Shown one piece after another: positions 1-12,013 of a DNA stretch of 64,000 nucleotides. The stretch covers positions 8,365,008 to 8,429,007 of the forward strand of contig CM119268.1 of the NCBI GenBank assembly GCA_051294375.1, in the 5' to 3' direction. The notes under the pieces are model-generated. The model worked only from the letters and a program-made list of their open reading frames with translations. It was not told the origin of the DNA and did no database searches. Within the stretch, counting starts at the first letter, position 1; every line of letters starts with the position of its first letter. The DNA comes from Paraspadella gotoi (taxonomy: Eukaryota > Chaetognatha). A program made the translations under genes and the position numbers.

Positions 1-16
1 CTCTCTCTCTTCTCTC

Positions 17-58
<42 letters not shown>
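1..58. repeat. (CT)n microsatellite
   Basis: Almost pure CT dinucleotide run with two interruptions. It sits 30 bases before a CAG that could be a 3' splice site (86-87), so it may serve as its pyrimidine tract. Confidence 0.95.
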
Positions 59-63
<5 letters not shown>

Positions 64-87
64 GTTGCACTTAATCTTCGACGACAG

Positions 88-141
88 GTGGCGATGAAGA
101 GAAGAGAAGAAAATCCAAATCGATGCCAGAACAAACAATCC

Positions 142-223
<82 letters not shown>

Positions 224-248
224 NNNNNNNNNNNNNNNNNNNNNNNNN

Positions 249-283
<35 letters not shown>

Positions 284-307
284 AATGAGAATGACTCGGA
301 CGAGTGA
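88..307 (+). CDS. Possible terminal exon with poly-Asp tail (partial gene)
   Basis: After the CAG at 85-87 a frame opens with G-G-D-E-E-K-R-R-K-S-K-S-M-P-E-Q-T-I-L and runs into a (GAC)n tract read as poly-Asp. Beyond the 25-N gap (224-248) the tract resumes and, read in the GAC frame, ends N-E-N-D-S-D-E followed by TGA at 305-307. A basic stretch then an acidic C-terminal tail is common in nuclear proteins, but no family can be named. The upstream exon would lie left of the window. Caution: GAC tracts are scattered through non-coding DNA here, and the gap size is a placeholder, so the frame across it is assumed. Confidence 0.35.
144..283. repeat. (GAC)n trinucleotide tract with 25-N gap
   Basis: Perfect GAC repeat on both sides of Ns at 224-248. 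The gap is probably an assembly break caused by the repeat. Confidence 0.95.
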
Positions 308-2500
308 TGATCCAGAACGTCGTTCCTAACCCTATTTGCGTTTGTTCTTAGTCGCGAAAGTCAGTGTTTATGAATATTCGACTTTAACACCAACGAGTTT
401 TAAGATAAGGAAAGTTTTTATGTTAAAGAGTTAAGCAATTTTAAAAATTTAAATAAAATAAGTTAAGTAAGTGAATAAATAAATAAATAATTTAATGATT
501 TATTGATTTATTGAAGTCAGTCCGTTTAACAATTAAAAAACTTTTTTCCGACCTGTAAAAGTTCCAAGGCGAAGAGACATCCATTCCATTTTCGTATTAG
601 TTTTGTCTGACTTATTAGTTTTGTTTTTTTTTTCTTAGCGAATATTTATATTTTTATTCGCGAAACGTTCGGTCGCTGTCTTTGGTCATTTTTCCGACGG
701 GTGGAGATATGATTGAAAATTTGGGGGTTTTTTTTTTCGTTTGCTTAAATTTATCTCTGTTTGTCAATGTTTTTTTGACCTATTCGGTAGATTTTTTTTT
801 TTTTCCAAATTGTTTTCATATATACATGTTATATTCTTAATTGCAATTTAAATTTACCTACATTTCCTTCAGCATAAAACAGATCCACGCAAGTCGCAAG
901 AACAGAGTTTAAAAAATTTTATTTTTGTCCCAAAAAAATAAAATTCAACATTTTTTGGTGAAATTCGTGAAAAAGACAAAAAAAATCGAGGACGAAGGAC
1001 GAAATTTCGAGAGGATGAGGTTGAGAGAGACGAAAGAAGATGAAGTCCGAAGGTGAGGATGAGAGAGACGAAAGAAGATGAAGTCCGAAGGTGAGGATGA
1101 GAAAGACGTGGATTAAAGGAAATCGATGAAGAAGACGACCAAGGCGACGACGAGTTTGAAGGAAGTTGAGGCAACAACGACTTTGTTATAAGTTAAAAAA
1201 GTAATTTACTACATTTTTAATGTAATATTTGTTGGCGCAAACTGGGCCCATCGGAGAAGTGAAAAAGAATTCGAGATTTTCATTTAATCTAAGGTTTAAA
1301 GTTTTTTTTTTTCCGGCCCAATATTATGAATTTTGGAGAAATGAAGAAAGTTTTGAAGCTGGGAAGAATCAAAATGGAGTAAATAGACATTTTAATTTGT
1401 CTCCCTTGTCACTCGGGTTTACAAAAAAATTATTTAATTCGGAAATATAAAATGCAGGATTTTTCTAATAGGCAAGGGAGGTAGAAACAATGGGGAAAGA
1501 TATTAGTTAAATTTTTACGCTTTCCTGAATATATAATGATACTATTTCCATATCGTTCGATCGGACGTTTTTTCGCTTTGTCAAGGGTTAGGGATTAGGC
1601 TCAAAAATAGGGACGAGTGAGAAGATTTAGTTTCTAATTTAATTTCCAAGATCAAAGTTTAATGGTCTGAACCAATACCATTTAGAATTTAAAAGTTTAA
1701 CTCTTAATTTATCATCTCCCCCACCCGACAAAAAAAATCAACACCCTCCAAAATATTTTGGCTCTGAAACGACAAACTTCAAATATGAAATCTTTTCATT
1801 TGGTTTTCTTTCTGGGAGGAAATATATTTTTTTTCAATTCTTTAATTTAGATTTTAAAAGAGCAATTGAGCGATTAGCGATTAAGTAAATTGCTCTGGCA
1901 AGAATTATAGATTTTACGCTACGGATATTTTTTTAAACCGGCTACAAACCTGACGCTTAAATTACACTGTCTGTTGGTTGTTTGACGTTAACATTGACTT
2001 TGACCTTAACGTAAGTTATAAACATTAAACAATGACGAAGTTTTTGTCTTTTTCTTCTTTCATTTTTTTAATCTCGAGGATGAGAGTCGGCTGAGGTGAG
2101 GCGACCTCAGGCGAGAAGAAAACAAGGCGAAACCGCAATTGATCCGTCTTTGACAAAACACCTTGTTTCTTGTGGACCGAGAAAAAGAAAACAAAAAGAA
2201 AGCATAAGAATGTGTAGGGAAAAAAAGGAATCAAAGAAAAAAGAGAAATATTTCATTTTAAATTTACGTATGTGAAGATCGATTTCTTCCCGAAACTAAT
2301 TTTGGTTTCTCTTCAGAGATGAAGAGTCAGTGAGTCATGAAAATTGGTTTAGCCAAGGCAGGGCGGGACTGATATAGTAGTTAATAAACTTTGGAACTTG
2401 GTTATCTTTTTTTGTCAAACTCAAATTAGAAACTTTGCATTTCGCTCTTAATTTTGATTTCTTTTCTTATCACTCTCTCTCACTGACTCTCTGTCGCTTT

Positions 2501-2502
<2 letters not shown>

Positions 2503-2586
<84 letters not shown>

Positions 2587-2612
2587 TTCTCTTCCTCTCT
2601 CTCTCTCTCTTC
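2503..2612. repeat. (CT)n microsatellite
   Basis: About 75 bp of perfect CT followed by interrupted CT. Confidence 0.95.
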
Positions 2613-2925
2613 TCCGTTTCCCAGGCATTTAATTTCATCCAAGGATGTCTAAAATGTTGTCGGCAAAAAAAAAACGATAATGACTTTCAGGAACAAAGTC
2701 GACAACGACGACGACGACAACAAAAAAATCGAAACAACTTCGCTCGGCGCGAATCGAACTCGGCCACATTCCGTTACACCGCGATGCGGATTCTGAATGC
2801 CTTCGGAAAATAACAAAAGTGAAAGGAGGACAGAAAGAAAAAGAAAGAAAAAAAAAGGAAAAAATAAAAAGGAAAATCCAAATTCGCTTCAACTCCCCGA
2901 AGGAAGAAAAGGAAAGTATTGAAAG

Positions 2926-2994
2926 GAGAGAGAGAGAGAGAGAGAGAGAGAGTGAGAGAGAGAGGAGAGAGAGAAGCAGGAGAGAGAGAGAGAT
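2926..2994. repeat. (GA)n microsatellite
   Basis: Interrupted GA repeat. Confidence 0.9.
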
Positions 2995-3791
2995 GGGGGC
3001 GAACGAGAAAGAAAAAAGGAACAATGGCATCATCACTTCTACACTGCAATTCCACTTTTGAAAACTAAAGGGCGTCTTGTTTAGTTCGCTCGTTCTACCT
3101 TTTTTTTCTCCTTTTAGAAAAAAAAAGAAAATGGAAGGATAAGAAAAAAATAACATGGAAAAGTAAATAAAAAGAAAAAAATAGATTCCGTTACTTCTGG
3201 TCTATAATTAAAACGGTTGAGACGAAACGAACCAGTTGACGTGCTTATTAGCGATTCGGGGAAACTTTGAGAAAAACATAAAATGGGATAGCTCGAAACA
3301 AGAGCTCGTGTTAAAAATATTACCTCTGAACAGAAGTAGGGAATTTTATTTTATTTTATAGATTTAACTATTTTTTATAGTCTAAACCTGAGACTAAGAC
3401 CGAGTTACCGCTCACGTTTTATAAAATCGTAATCCTTTAATTCGAGGTCTTTCGGTCATACATGGGGCATCCTATAGGGAAATGTTTTTATTTTTAAAAT
3501 TTTTAGTATTTTTTCTTCCAAAATAAGCAATAATTTTTTATATTATTATTATTTTTTTTATTATTTGTTTTTATCCGGGATCTCCCTTCTTCCCTTTTCG
3601 TTATTCCCGCTTTCTATCCGCATCTTTAGTTCTTCAGTTCCAACCGGGATCTCTGTTTTAAATCCCTTTGGTAAAACTCGACTTTTTTGTTTGCGGCCGC
3701 TAATGAAAAGGGTTTCCATTGAATACGGATTTCCTGAACCGTCAGCTGCATACCCAAACATGGGCGAGAGAGAGAAAGAGTGGAGAGAGAA

Positions 3792-3823
<32 letters not shown>

Positions 3824-4334
3824 CGATAAACCTCCTGAATAAATAACTCCACGTCTTTGGTTCTCTTTTCAAATTTAAGGTCACAACCGACTCTCGATCG
3901 GAAGCAGGATTTCTGCTTCGAAAACTTTTACAACCTTCCGATGCGCATCACTGATTAGATATATATTGTAACTTGACTAAAAAAGGCTTACAAACAAAAC
4001 ACGTTATTTTTAGAAACACGTTTCTATTTCTATTGAATAATTAAATATGGCAGCAAAAAAAAAAAACAAAACGAGAAAGAATAGAAAGGCAACACGATTG
4101 GGTTAGAGGCACGCCATGAATTTGATTTTGAATTTGTACTGAAAAACAAAAAATCAATTCGATTTAATTGAAAACAAAATATTTTTTCAATCGACTCCGT
4201 TAAGGCAACGCGTAACAAAACAACGACAATTTTGTTTTTTTTTTGATTGGATTGATTCAATTTGATTTCGGAGGGGGGGGAAGAATGAAAACAGGCACTA
4301 ATGATTTTTTTTTTGGGGGGGGGTTTTTACTACA

Positions 4335-4348
4335 TTTATTATTTTATT
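4335..4348 (-). terminator. Candidate polyadenylation signals of the nerfin-1-like gene
   Basis: Two AATAAA hexamers on the minus strand (4348-4343 and 4340-4335), about 206 nt after the TGA of the zinc-finger gene. Position is right for a 3' UTR end; cleavage site not determined. Confidence 0.45.
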
Positions 4349-4553
4349 TCCGACTTTCACTCTTAGAAGAAAATTAAGATTATGCTCATAAAGTCGAAAG
4401 AAGATTTGGCCATATTCGTCACGAAAACGAGTACAGCGAGGACCAAATTTATGCTCCCGAAACAATACAGTGCAAAACAGAGTCGCCATTTTCCTTGATT
4501 TATAAACTATTCGAGTCATAAATTCGACATTTTCATGATGACTTTTTTTTTCC

Positions 4554-5547
4554 TCAAAACAAAACCGGCGATGCGGTGGGCGTGACCGGAAGCGGCTTCG
4601 GACGCGGAAACGTCGGCGAATTCGGCGGCAGCGACGCCGTCAATTCGGGCGGTGACGATTTTGGGATGATAAGCGGCGGCGGCTGCTGCTGCTGCGGCTG
4701 CTTCGGCGGTCGACGAATATCGAACGAATGAGGCGGTGGAGTTCGGTCGGACGAGGGAACGCGACCGACAGGTGGCCGACGAAGAGGAAAAGGCCCTCGA
4801 CCCTCTTGATTCGACGCCGCTTCGGCTCCTGCTGTCGCCGCTGATACAGAGGCGCCGCCGTAGTCGAGTCCGACAGCTGCGTTGGCCAAGTGGAGCAGAC
4901 GACAATGCGACTGGACGGCCGCTTCGACGGACGGCGACGCTGGGGCTCCCGACGACCGCCTCGGGGAACGCGGTGAAGCTGGTGGAGCCGCCGACGCAGC
5001 CACTACCGATGGATCGAAGGAAAAGACGCCGCCGTTCGCCGACCAACTCGGCGTCGTCGTCGTCTTCGGCGTCGTCGTCGTCTTCGGCGTCGTCGGCACC
5101 GAGCTCTTTGTCTCTGATTCGCCGACGGCGGAGAAACTCCGGCGCTGCGGCCGAGAGTTGCCCTCCGCCGCCGACGACGTCGTCGGCGAGGAAGGGATCG
5201 GAACGCCGGCGGCGCCGAACGCGTCGACGGCCAGTTTGGCGTGCTTCTCCTCGATGTGCTTCTTCATGGCGGAGATGCGGACGAAGCGTTTGCGGCAGAC
5301 TGGGCAATTGAAGGTCGTGGAGGAAGAGGGAGGATGAGGAGGAGGAGGAGGATGTTGAGGGTCGTCGTCGTTTTTGGAGGATGAGACGTCGGTGGAGAGA
5401 GAAACTTTGGAATCCGCGGCTGCAGAACTGCCGCTGGCGCTGCCGCCGCCGCCACCGCCGCTGATGGTAGCCATGCGCGGCTTGTGCCAACGGCGGTGGG
5501 AAGCCAGGTTGGCGGGGCAGTTGAAGCATTTGCCGCATTCAGGGCAT
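4554..5547 (-). CDS. nerfin-1: nerfin-1-like exon 4 (fingers 2-3 and C-terminus)
   Basis: 994 nt to TGA at 4556-4554; acceptor ctccag|ATGCC. After finger 2 come Gly/Ser and Pro-rich linkers, finger 3, then a Ser/Pro/Gln-rich tail containing T-T-P-K repeats. Confidence 0.9.
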
Positions 5548-8055
5548 CTGGAGGAGAATTGGTTTTTAATATCGATGATTTGTTGAGAGGGTAAAAGGCA
5601 GACAGACAGACCCATAGACAGGGATATCGGCAGACAGACGGACAGACAACAGATGAGCCGACAGCTAGACAGAAAGACAGTCATCGACCTCACCTGTACT
5701 CGACGTGCAAGATCCTCGGACACCGATGTCTGGCCAGACAGAAGGCGTCCTCGAACAACTTCCGGCACAACTGGCAGACGTAGGCGCCGATCCGGTTCTC
5801 GATTCGGCTCAACTCTTCGCGCGCTTCCGGGGTCGCCTCCACGAAGGCAGCCGGGTCGATGTCGTCGTCCACAGTCGTGTCGGGCACGCCTTCAAATGTA
5901 GAGAAGGATTTTTTTTTTTAGCCATTTTTTAAAAAAATATTAACCATTTAAATATTTTGAATTAAATATTTTTTAGATTTTTTAATATTAATTTATTAAA
6001 CGACAAATTATATTAAAAATTTTAAACTGAAATATTAAGTGATTTTAAACTAACTAAACCTAAAAAATCTATAGCTTAAGTGAGCATAGCAATGCCGGAA
6101 ATAAATGGATTGGTCTGATTGTCTCGCAAAATTTTCAAAGACCGTTTTATATTATTAGTTACGTGGATTTTCTTAACTTTCTCTATTTACTCTTTTCCAA
6201 CCAACTATTGCAACGTTTTCTTATCCCTTTATGATCTTCTTTATCTAATTCTCCGTTCCGAGACCTCACCTTCGTTGTTGTCCAACGGTTTGATGATCGT
6301 CCCCGAGACAGGACTCCTCGTTTCCTCGTCGAACTGAAGTCGTTTGATGGCGCGAGACTTTTTCGTCGGCGTCGATTTAGACGGCGGCTTCGTCTCCGTG
6401 GCGGCGCGTCTTTTGGCGCCGCTCGTGGTGGGCGTGGCCAACGGCGTCGTGGGGAGCGACCTGAAGATGATGAAGATGTTTGTTGGGATTTTTTTTAAAT
6501 CCTTTGTTGTCTTTGCTTTTGGAAGTCTTTATTCTTTGTATTTTTTTTCTTTCTTTCGTTGGAAAATTCAATTAATTTTAGTTCATTCATTCATTTATAC
6601 ATTCTTTTTTTTTTCATTAATTTGGTCATTCAGTTAATTAGTCATTCAACTCTAGCCTTACCTCGTCGTCGGCGTATTCAAGACTAGTTTGTCGATGGCC
6701 GAAGTCGCGGGCGAGACGCTGGAAGGTGTGTTCAGACTTTGGAGACTCCCGTTGACGGAGGCGTTGAGAGAATTGACGGAGGCGTTGAGGGAATTGAGTG
6801 AGGTGCTCCTGGACGAAGCGATGGAGGAGTTGAGATGGGGCGTCCGCGGCGTCTTGAAGGAAGACTTGGGCGACGCCGGCGACGAGGATCGACGTGGAGA
6901 GAGGATTCGACGCGGCGACGACGCGCGCCGATCCTCAAGTTTCGTAGTCGACGCCGCCATCGCCGCCGTCGACGCTAAAGACGACGCCGGTTGAATCTGC
7001 AGGCAAGATGTCGACGCCGACAACGCCGAGGACATCGAGTGAGTTGGCGCGCGTCGAGACGACGCCGCTCGAAGGCCCACGTCGCTGAGATTGTCGAGCG
7101 ATGCCGAGAAGCGACGAGCCGCTTCTCGGAAGGCGGCGTTGTCGCCGGCGTCACGCGGCGCCTTAACGTCCGCGTTTTCCTTGCCCACTTCATTCTTGGA
7201 GAGAGAAGGTTTGGGTTTGACGGTGAGATCGAGAACGCCGTCGTCTTCCTCGGCATCGTCGTCGACGGCAGGTTGGGTGTGCCGACGAGGATAAGGGTAC
7301 GCGAAGGCGGACTGAGGGAAGCCGTCGATGTGGGGCGGACGAAGGCGGTCGAGGGAAGGCTGGGAAGTTTGGTGAGGAAGATGAGGAGAATGATGTGGGT
7401 AAGGCGCGTAGGCGGGATGGTAAGGCAACTGAGGTGGGTAGAGCGAAGGTGAGGATCGATAGAATCCTCCCGGATGATCCCATCGACGCAGGGGAGCGAG
7501 AGGGTGGGGTAGTGGGGGTTCGGGGCGGGAAGGATGGTGAGGTTCGGAAGGGTGAGATCGAGGATCGAACGCTTCGTCGAAAACCGGACGAGGAATCGCG
7601 TCTCCGGCGAAAATCCCTTCTTTCTTTCGAAGGAGAGCGTCGTCGTCTTCGACAGAGTGATTGTTGTTGTTAATGTGAACGCTGTTGTTGTTGTTGTTGT
7701 TGTTGATGGCGCGATGCTGCTCTATCGAATGGACGCCGCCTCCTTCGCCGAGGCTGGCAACACAGCAGCCCGACTCGTGGAGATCCTCCGAAGAAGCGTC
7801 CGTCCCCGAAGTGGTCGTCGATCCCGAGTGGCTCCCAGAGTCCGAGACGGAGTCCACGTGGGTGTCCGGATCGTCAAAATGAGGAGGAGGAGGAGGAGGA
7901 GGAGGATGACGCTCCACGCCTTCTTCCACGCCCACCATGGGAACGACGTTGTCGGCTTCGGCATCGGGCTGGGCCGTCTGGAACCGACGCGCGAAGAGAG
8001 AAAACGGTTCCGACCCGAAGGTCGTCTTGCGGTGGATGAGGAATCCCTTGGGCAT
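4554..8055 (-). CDS. nerfin-1: nerfin-1 / INSM1 / EGL-46 family zinc-finger repressor
   Basis: Four minus-strand exons (8055-6662, 6460-6270, 5889-5694, 5547-4554) join in frame to 924 codons plus TGA. The start at 8055 is chosen because it puts the SNAG motif [11 protein letters not shown] at the extreme N-terminus, where INSM/nerfin proteins carry it to recruit LSD1-type corepressors; an ATG 58 codons upstream would bury it. Exon 2 holds [15 protein letters not shown], like the conserved INSM patch before the fingers. Fingers: C567/C570/H583/C585 (C2HC), C595/C598/H611/H615 containing [18 protein letters not shown], and C675/C678/H691/H696. LDLTVK (275-280) resembles a CtBP-type motif. Family members are neuronal-differentiation regulators. 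Poly-Pro, poly-Asn and Ser-rich linkers fill the rest. The family assignment is firm; the choice between paralogues is not. Confidence 0.93.
5694..5889 (-). CDS. nerfin-1: nerfin-1-like exon 3 (zinc finger 1)
   Basis: 196 nt, acceptor ttgaag|GCGTG, donor TACAG|GTGAGG. Encodes [13 protein letters not shown] and the C2HC finger; the exon ends inside the codon just before finger 2, so the linker HVEYR-CPEC is rebuilt exactly by splicing. Confidence 0.92.
6270..6460 (-). CDS. nerfin-1: nerfin-1-like exon 2
   Basis: 191 nt, acceptor cttcag|GTCGC, donor GAAG|GTGAGG. Encodes a basic segment ([14 protein letters not shown]), a probable nuclear localisation signal, followed by the S-P-V-S-G patch. 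Confidence 0.88.
6662..8055 (-). CDS. nerfin-1: nerfin-1-like exon 1 (SNAG and disordered region)
   Basis: Codons 1-464 plus two bases; donor GAG|GTAAGG. Long Pro/His/Ser-rich N-terminal half with poly-Pro (51-58), Asn run (118-124) and LDLTVK. Repeated S-L-N-A-S-V-N-S units occur near the end. Confidence 0.9.
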
Positions 8056-9133
8056 TGTGGTGTGGAGGCCCTTGGGGACCGGTTGAAGACTTTTAAGGAT
8101 GGTGGTTAAGGGTGGATGGGTGGAAAGGGGGCTTAATGTTGGTTTCAATTGGTTAATTTGTGGAGAAGAGTGGATGGTACAAATAAGAGTGGTTAATCGA
8201 GACAAATAAGGTTGGTATGATGAGGCCAATTCGCTGGTAAGTTACGGCCGATCCTTTGGTTTGTCGGGGAAAAGTCTATAAAGATGGAATCGAGTTTGAT
8301 TATAAAAAGGCGAATACGATAAAAAAAACAAAAGGTCAAAAAAGGTTGTCAAGAAATCTCGAAATGGATACTTTGGTGTTTTACGAGATTTTGGATGATT
8401 GTCTGAACAGACTAAGTCACGGTGATAATGAATTTTTGATTCGTCGCTAAAAAAAAAGGCGATGATCCTCTAGATTTGAAATCAACTGGCAAAATTAAGG
8501 ATCCGATGATTGTTGATACACGGCTGACTGGCCAATGACTTGTGGTGAAGTGAAATGACTTGATACGCAGTTGGTGAACAAACCGAGAAAATACTAAGGA
8601 TGTGAAGTTTTTATTAAATGTTTTTTTCACAAAATTAATTGACGATTTGTTCAATTCAAAAAGGTTAATCTTCTTTTCTCTCTTTTAGTAAAAAATTATG
8701 AAAACTTTTTTTTTTCAAAAAAATGTCGCGCAGATAGTTTTTTAAGCGTTCAGTTTTTAAATGATTAGTCCACTTTTTAGTTTTCAGTTTTCGTTAATTC
8801 TCGCTCGAAGAAAAAAAAAAAAGCCAACGGGATTTCGGTTCCCATTAAACCCTTCACGAGTTCAAAACTTGGCAGCGCAGCTATGGGGCCACGGATCCAT
8901 GGGGCCGGAGGAGTTAAAAAGTTCCATTCACGGGTTCCGCGAGTCGATCCGTCGTTGTGTGTGGGAGCGAGAGTGAGAGAGCGAGCCGGCGAGATGGAGA
9001 GAGAGTGAGAGAGTGTAAGAAAAAAAACAACTTTTCTACCTCTCTCTCTTTCTCAGTCGTCAGTTTAAACGCAGAGTGAGAGAGAGAAAGAGAGAGCGGG
9101 AATAGCTCGGCCAATCGACGGGGACACGGAACT
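8056..9133. other. 5' flank of the nerfin-1-like gene
   Basis: No gene seen. Likely holds its 5' UTR and promoter. From about 8860 the DNA becomes GC-richer, with short GA runs up to 9100, consistent with a promoter zone between divergent genes, but no specific element is identified. Confidence 0.4.
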
Positions 9134-9420
9134 ATGGGGCTGCGCCGAAGCCTCGAGGCCGCGAAGGCTCGCAGCCGCGCGGGGGGTTCGACGGCAGCAG
9201 CCGCAGCCGCGGCGAACGATGTCGATGAGGGCAGCGAGGAACCGAAACGGACCGCGCGAACTCTTTTTTTTATTCCATGCGGGGATCTCGTTCCTTTCTT
9301 TTCTCTCTTTCCTTTTTTTTTTTCTTTCCTCCTCTCTCTTCGATCGCGTTCAGGAGCCGGGGGCGCGAGACCTCTCTTTTTCTCTCTGTCTCTCTCTTTC
9401 TATTTTCCTCTCGATTCGAG
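9134..9420 (+). CDS. Possible first exon, unidentified
   Basis: An ATG in GC-rich sequence opens M-G-L-R-R-S-L-E-A-A-K-A-R-S-R-A, then poly-Ala and N-D-V-D-E-G-S-E-E-P-K-R. A GTATGT donor follows at 9421. The second half is T/CT-rich and codes only for Phe/Leu/Ser, so the exon may end earlier or not be real. No downstream exon could be joined. Confidence 0.2.
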
Positions 9421-10223
9421 GTATGTGGCTTGAAAAAAAAATGCCAAAAGGCAAAAATGAGTCAATGTCGCCTTCAGAATGCGGGGGGAAAAAGGGGCAT
9501 GAGGAAGAGGAAGAGGAGGAGGAGAATAATGACTCGGATAATGAGGAGCGGGAAGAGGAAGAGGAGAAAAGAGAAAAGTTTTTTATCTGTTTATTTTTTT
9601 TTCTCTTGAGAAATGCGACTATGGTGCACGAAGTCGATCCAGGGGGACGAAAGGTTTATCGGTTTCGTTTTTGTTGTCTTTACTGTTGTTTATTGTTGTT
9701 TATTGTCGCGATTTGTTTCATTTTTTTTTTTTTTTACTCGAGGGTGGTTTTCCCTTTTCAAAAGGGGCGAGGAACTCTGAAAATTTTTCTCCTTTTTTAA
9801 GGTTTTTTTTCACAATTTAATTTCAATCTCTTTCTAGATTGGATTAAGTTCTGCCCTCCCTCCATTTAAATTGGAATCTTTAACGACGAAATAAAACTGA
9901 AAGGTTTTTTTTTCAGCTTTTACGATAATTAAAAAGAAAAGTTTCATTTTGAAAATTTTTTCTTTCTTTTTTTTTGTTTTATCGCAAATTGGGTTTCATC
10001 CGAACTTCGATCGCGCAATGAAGCCGTAACGATTCCATGGCTCGACTTTAAAGGGAAAAACCGCGTCGACGCAGACGACGACAACGACGAGGACGACGCC
10101 AAAGAAGACGACGACGACAACGACGTCTGCGCCAACTGACGACGCGACATCACGTCCGTTGAGAGATTTAACGGAGTCGCACATCCGTGCCGACGATATC
10201 GTTGAAGAGGTCGTTATCAGCTA

Positions 10224-10225
<2 letters not shown>

Positions 10226-10272
<47 letters not shown>

Positions 10273-10284
10273 TCTCTCTCTTCT

Positions 10285-10326
<42 letters not shown>
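10226..10326. repeat. (CT)n microsatellite
   Basis: Roughly 100 bp of CT with two short interruptions. Confidence 0.95.
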
Positions 10327-10329
<3 letters not shown>

Positions 10330-11872
10330 ACTCCGCACCCCCCTTATCTCAATGGATTCCAATGGCGTTTGTGATTGGTCGAATCTCAGAAAGTTTAAAC
10401 GAGCGAAAACCAATCAATTCGATCCATTGGTTCTCGTGATTCATATCTCAAGAACCGTTCGGAATATTGACTCTTGGAGGAATCATTTCGATTCCTTAGT
10501 TCGCCGTTTTTTTTCCATGAAAGTTCCTCAAAATTATTAAGTTAATTAATTAACTAACGAACAAACGAACGATCGAACGAACGATCGAACGAACAATCGA
10601 ACGAACGAACAAGCGAGCGAACGAAAGAACCAATTTTTTTTTATATAATAAAAGGAAAAGGGATCAATCTGAAGGAAAACCGAACATCCCTCGAAACAAT
10701 GGAAACCATTGAGGGATGAAGCAAGCTGCTCCTTTCGCTGGTAGTCGGACATTTCGTTCGGAAATCGGCTAAAATTCCATGATTATCCAACCTTGAACAT
10801 AAAACGACTTTCCTGTAACCCTTTCCTCCTCCTCTTCTTTCTCCTCCTCCTCCTTTCTTTCGCGTGCCGCGTCGCGAGCCCTGCCCCCCCCCCGTAAAAA
10901 AACTGTCCGAAGAGTTTGACTCCTCTGGATTTTTTTTCCTCATCTTCCTCCCGCTCCTCCTTCTGCTCCTCCTCTTCCGTCTCCTCCTCCTCTTCCTCCT
11001 CGTTTTCTTCTTCTTCTTCTCTCTCGTCATCATCGTCATCATCGTCGTGCGACAGGTGGGGAAAAGGAGGGGAAAAGTCGTTGGAATTTCGGCACGGTGA
11101 GTCGATGTCGGGAGTTAGGTCGTTACGAAGGCCTTTGATTAATTATATAAATCTTTATTTTTATATATTTACTTTTAAAATAATAATTATAAACATTATT
11201 AAATACCTAAATTAAATAATAAATAATATATAAATTTTAGTTAAGTATTTTTAATTTATATCTTTATTATTTGATAATGTATTTAACAATAAAATATTTA
11301 TTTATAAATTTTTTTTATTATGAGTTATAAAAAATTAATTTTCATATAAATATTAATGGTATATATAAAGTTTAAAAATATATTTTTTATTTATTATTTT
11401 TTTTATTAAAATTAAAATAATTAAAAATCCTAACGCGAGTTACTATCCAAACCCGGTGTGCGGACTTCTTCCCGAACTCACCCTTCGTCGGCGCGCGAAG
11501 AAAATCGATGGCGGATCGATGAAAGCGAGGAAACGCCACGCGCCGACTTCTTTCGCGAGATGGAGAGAGAGAGGGAGTGGGAGAGAGAGAGAGAAAAGGA
11601 GAGGGAGAGAGTGTATAGATGAAAGGGAAAACGAAAAGAGGAAGTAACAGATGGAGAGTGAAGAGAACAGACGTAATAGGGAGAGAAAATGTTAGGGGTT
11701 AGGAGAAAGAGAGAGAGAGAGAGAGAGAGAGTCAATGTAAAAAACAAGAAAATGACCTCACAGCACAATAATACACAGTTTGGTCAATTTAAGCCAGTTT
11801 TTCTCAGTTTCCAACCTTTTTTCTCTCATTTAATCTCTCTCTCTCTCTCTCTCTCTTTTTTAAATTGTTTCC

Positions 11873-11938
11873 ATTTTTGATCTCCCAAATAGTTATTTCG
11901 TTTTATCGATAAATTTAAAAATAATGGCCACTGACTAG

Positions 11939-12009
<71 letters not shown>
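11873..12009 (+). repeat. CT-tailed dispersed repeat, copy 1
   Basis: About 68 bases starting TTTTTGATCTCCCAAATAG, through GGCCACTGACTAGTTTT, followed by a (CT)n tail. A near-identical copy with the same tail lies at 24414-24533 inside a protease intron. Confidence 0.75.

Positions 12010-12013
<4 letters not shown>

Larger units (their letters stand above)
308..4334. other. Intergenic, no gene recognised
   Basis: AT-rich spacer with homopolymer runs. It contains a 38-bp unit repeated twice (1023-1098), (CT)n at 2503-2612, (GA)n at 2926-2994 and 3794-3822, and on the minus strand near 2745-2755 a short GAGTTCGATTC resembling a tRNA B-box without a convincing tRNA fold. Open frames here are read-throughs of microsatellites. 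Confidence 0.7.

Noticed and set aside
2735-2795. tRNA-like T arm on the minus strand
   Set aside because: No acceptor stem or anticodon arm could be folded.
4516-5538. 340-codon minus frame overlapping the zinc-finger exon
   Set aside because: Shadow frame of the GC-rich nerfin-1-like exon 4; it lacks zinc-finger residues and has an Arg/Ser-rich random composition.
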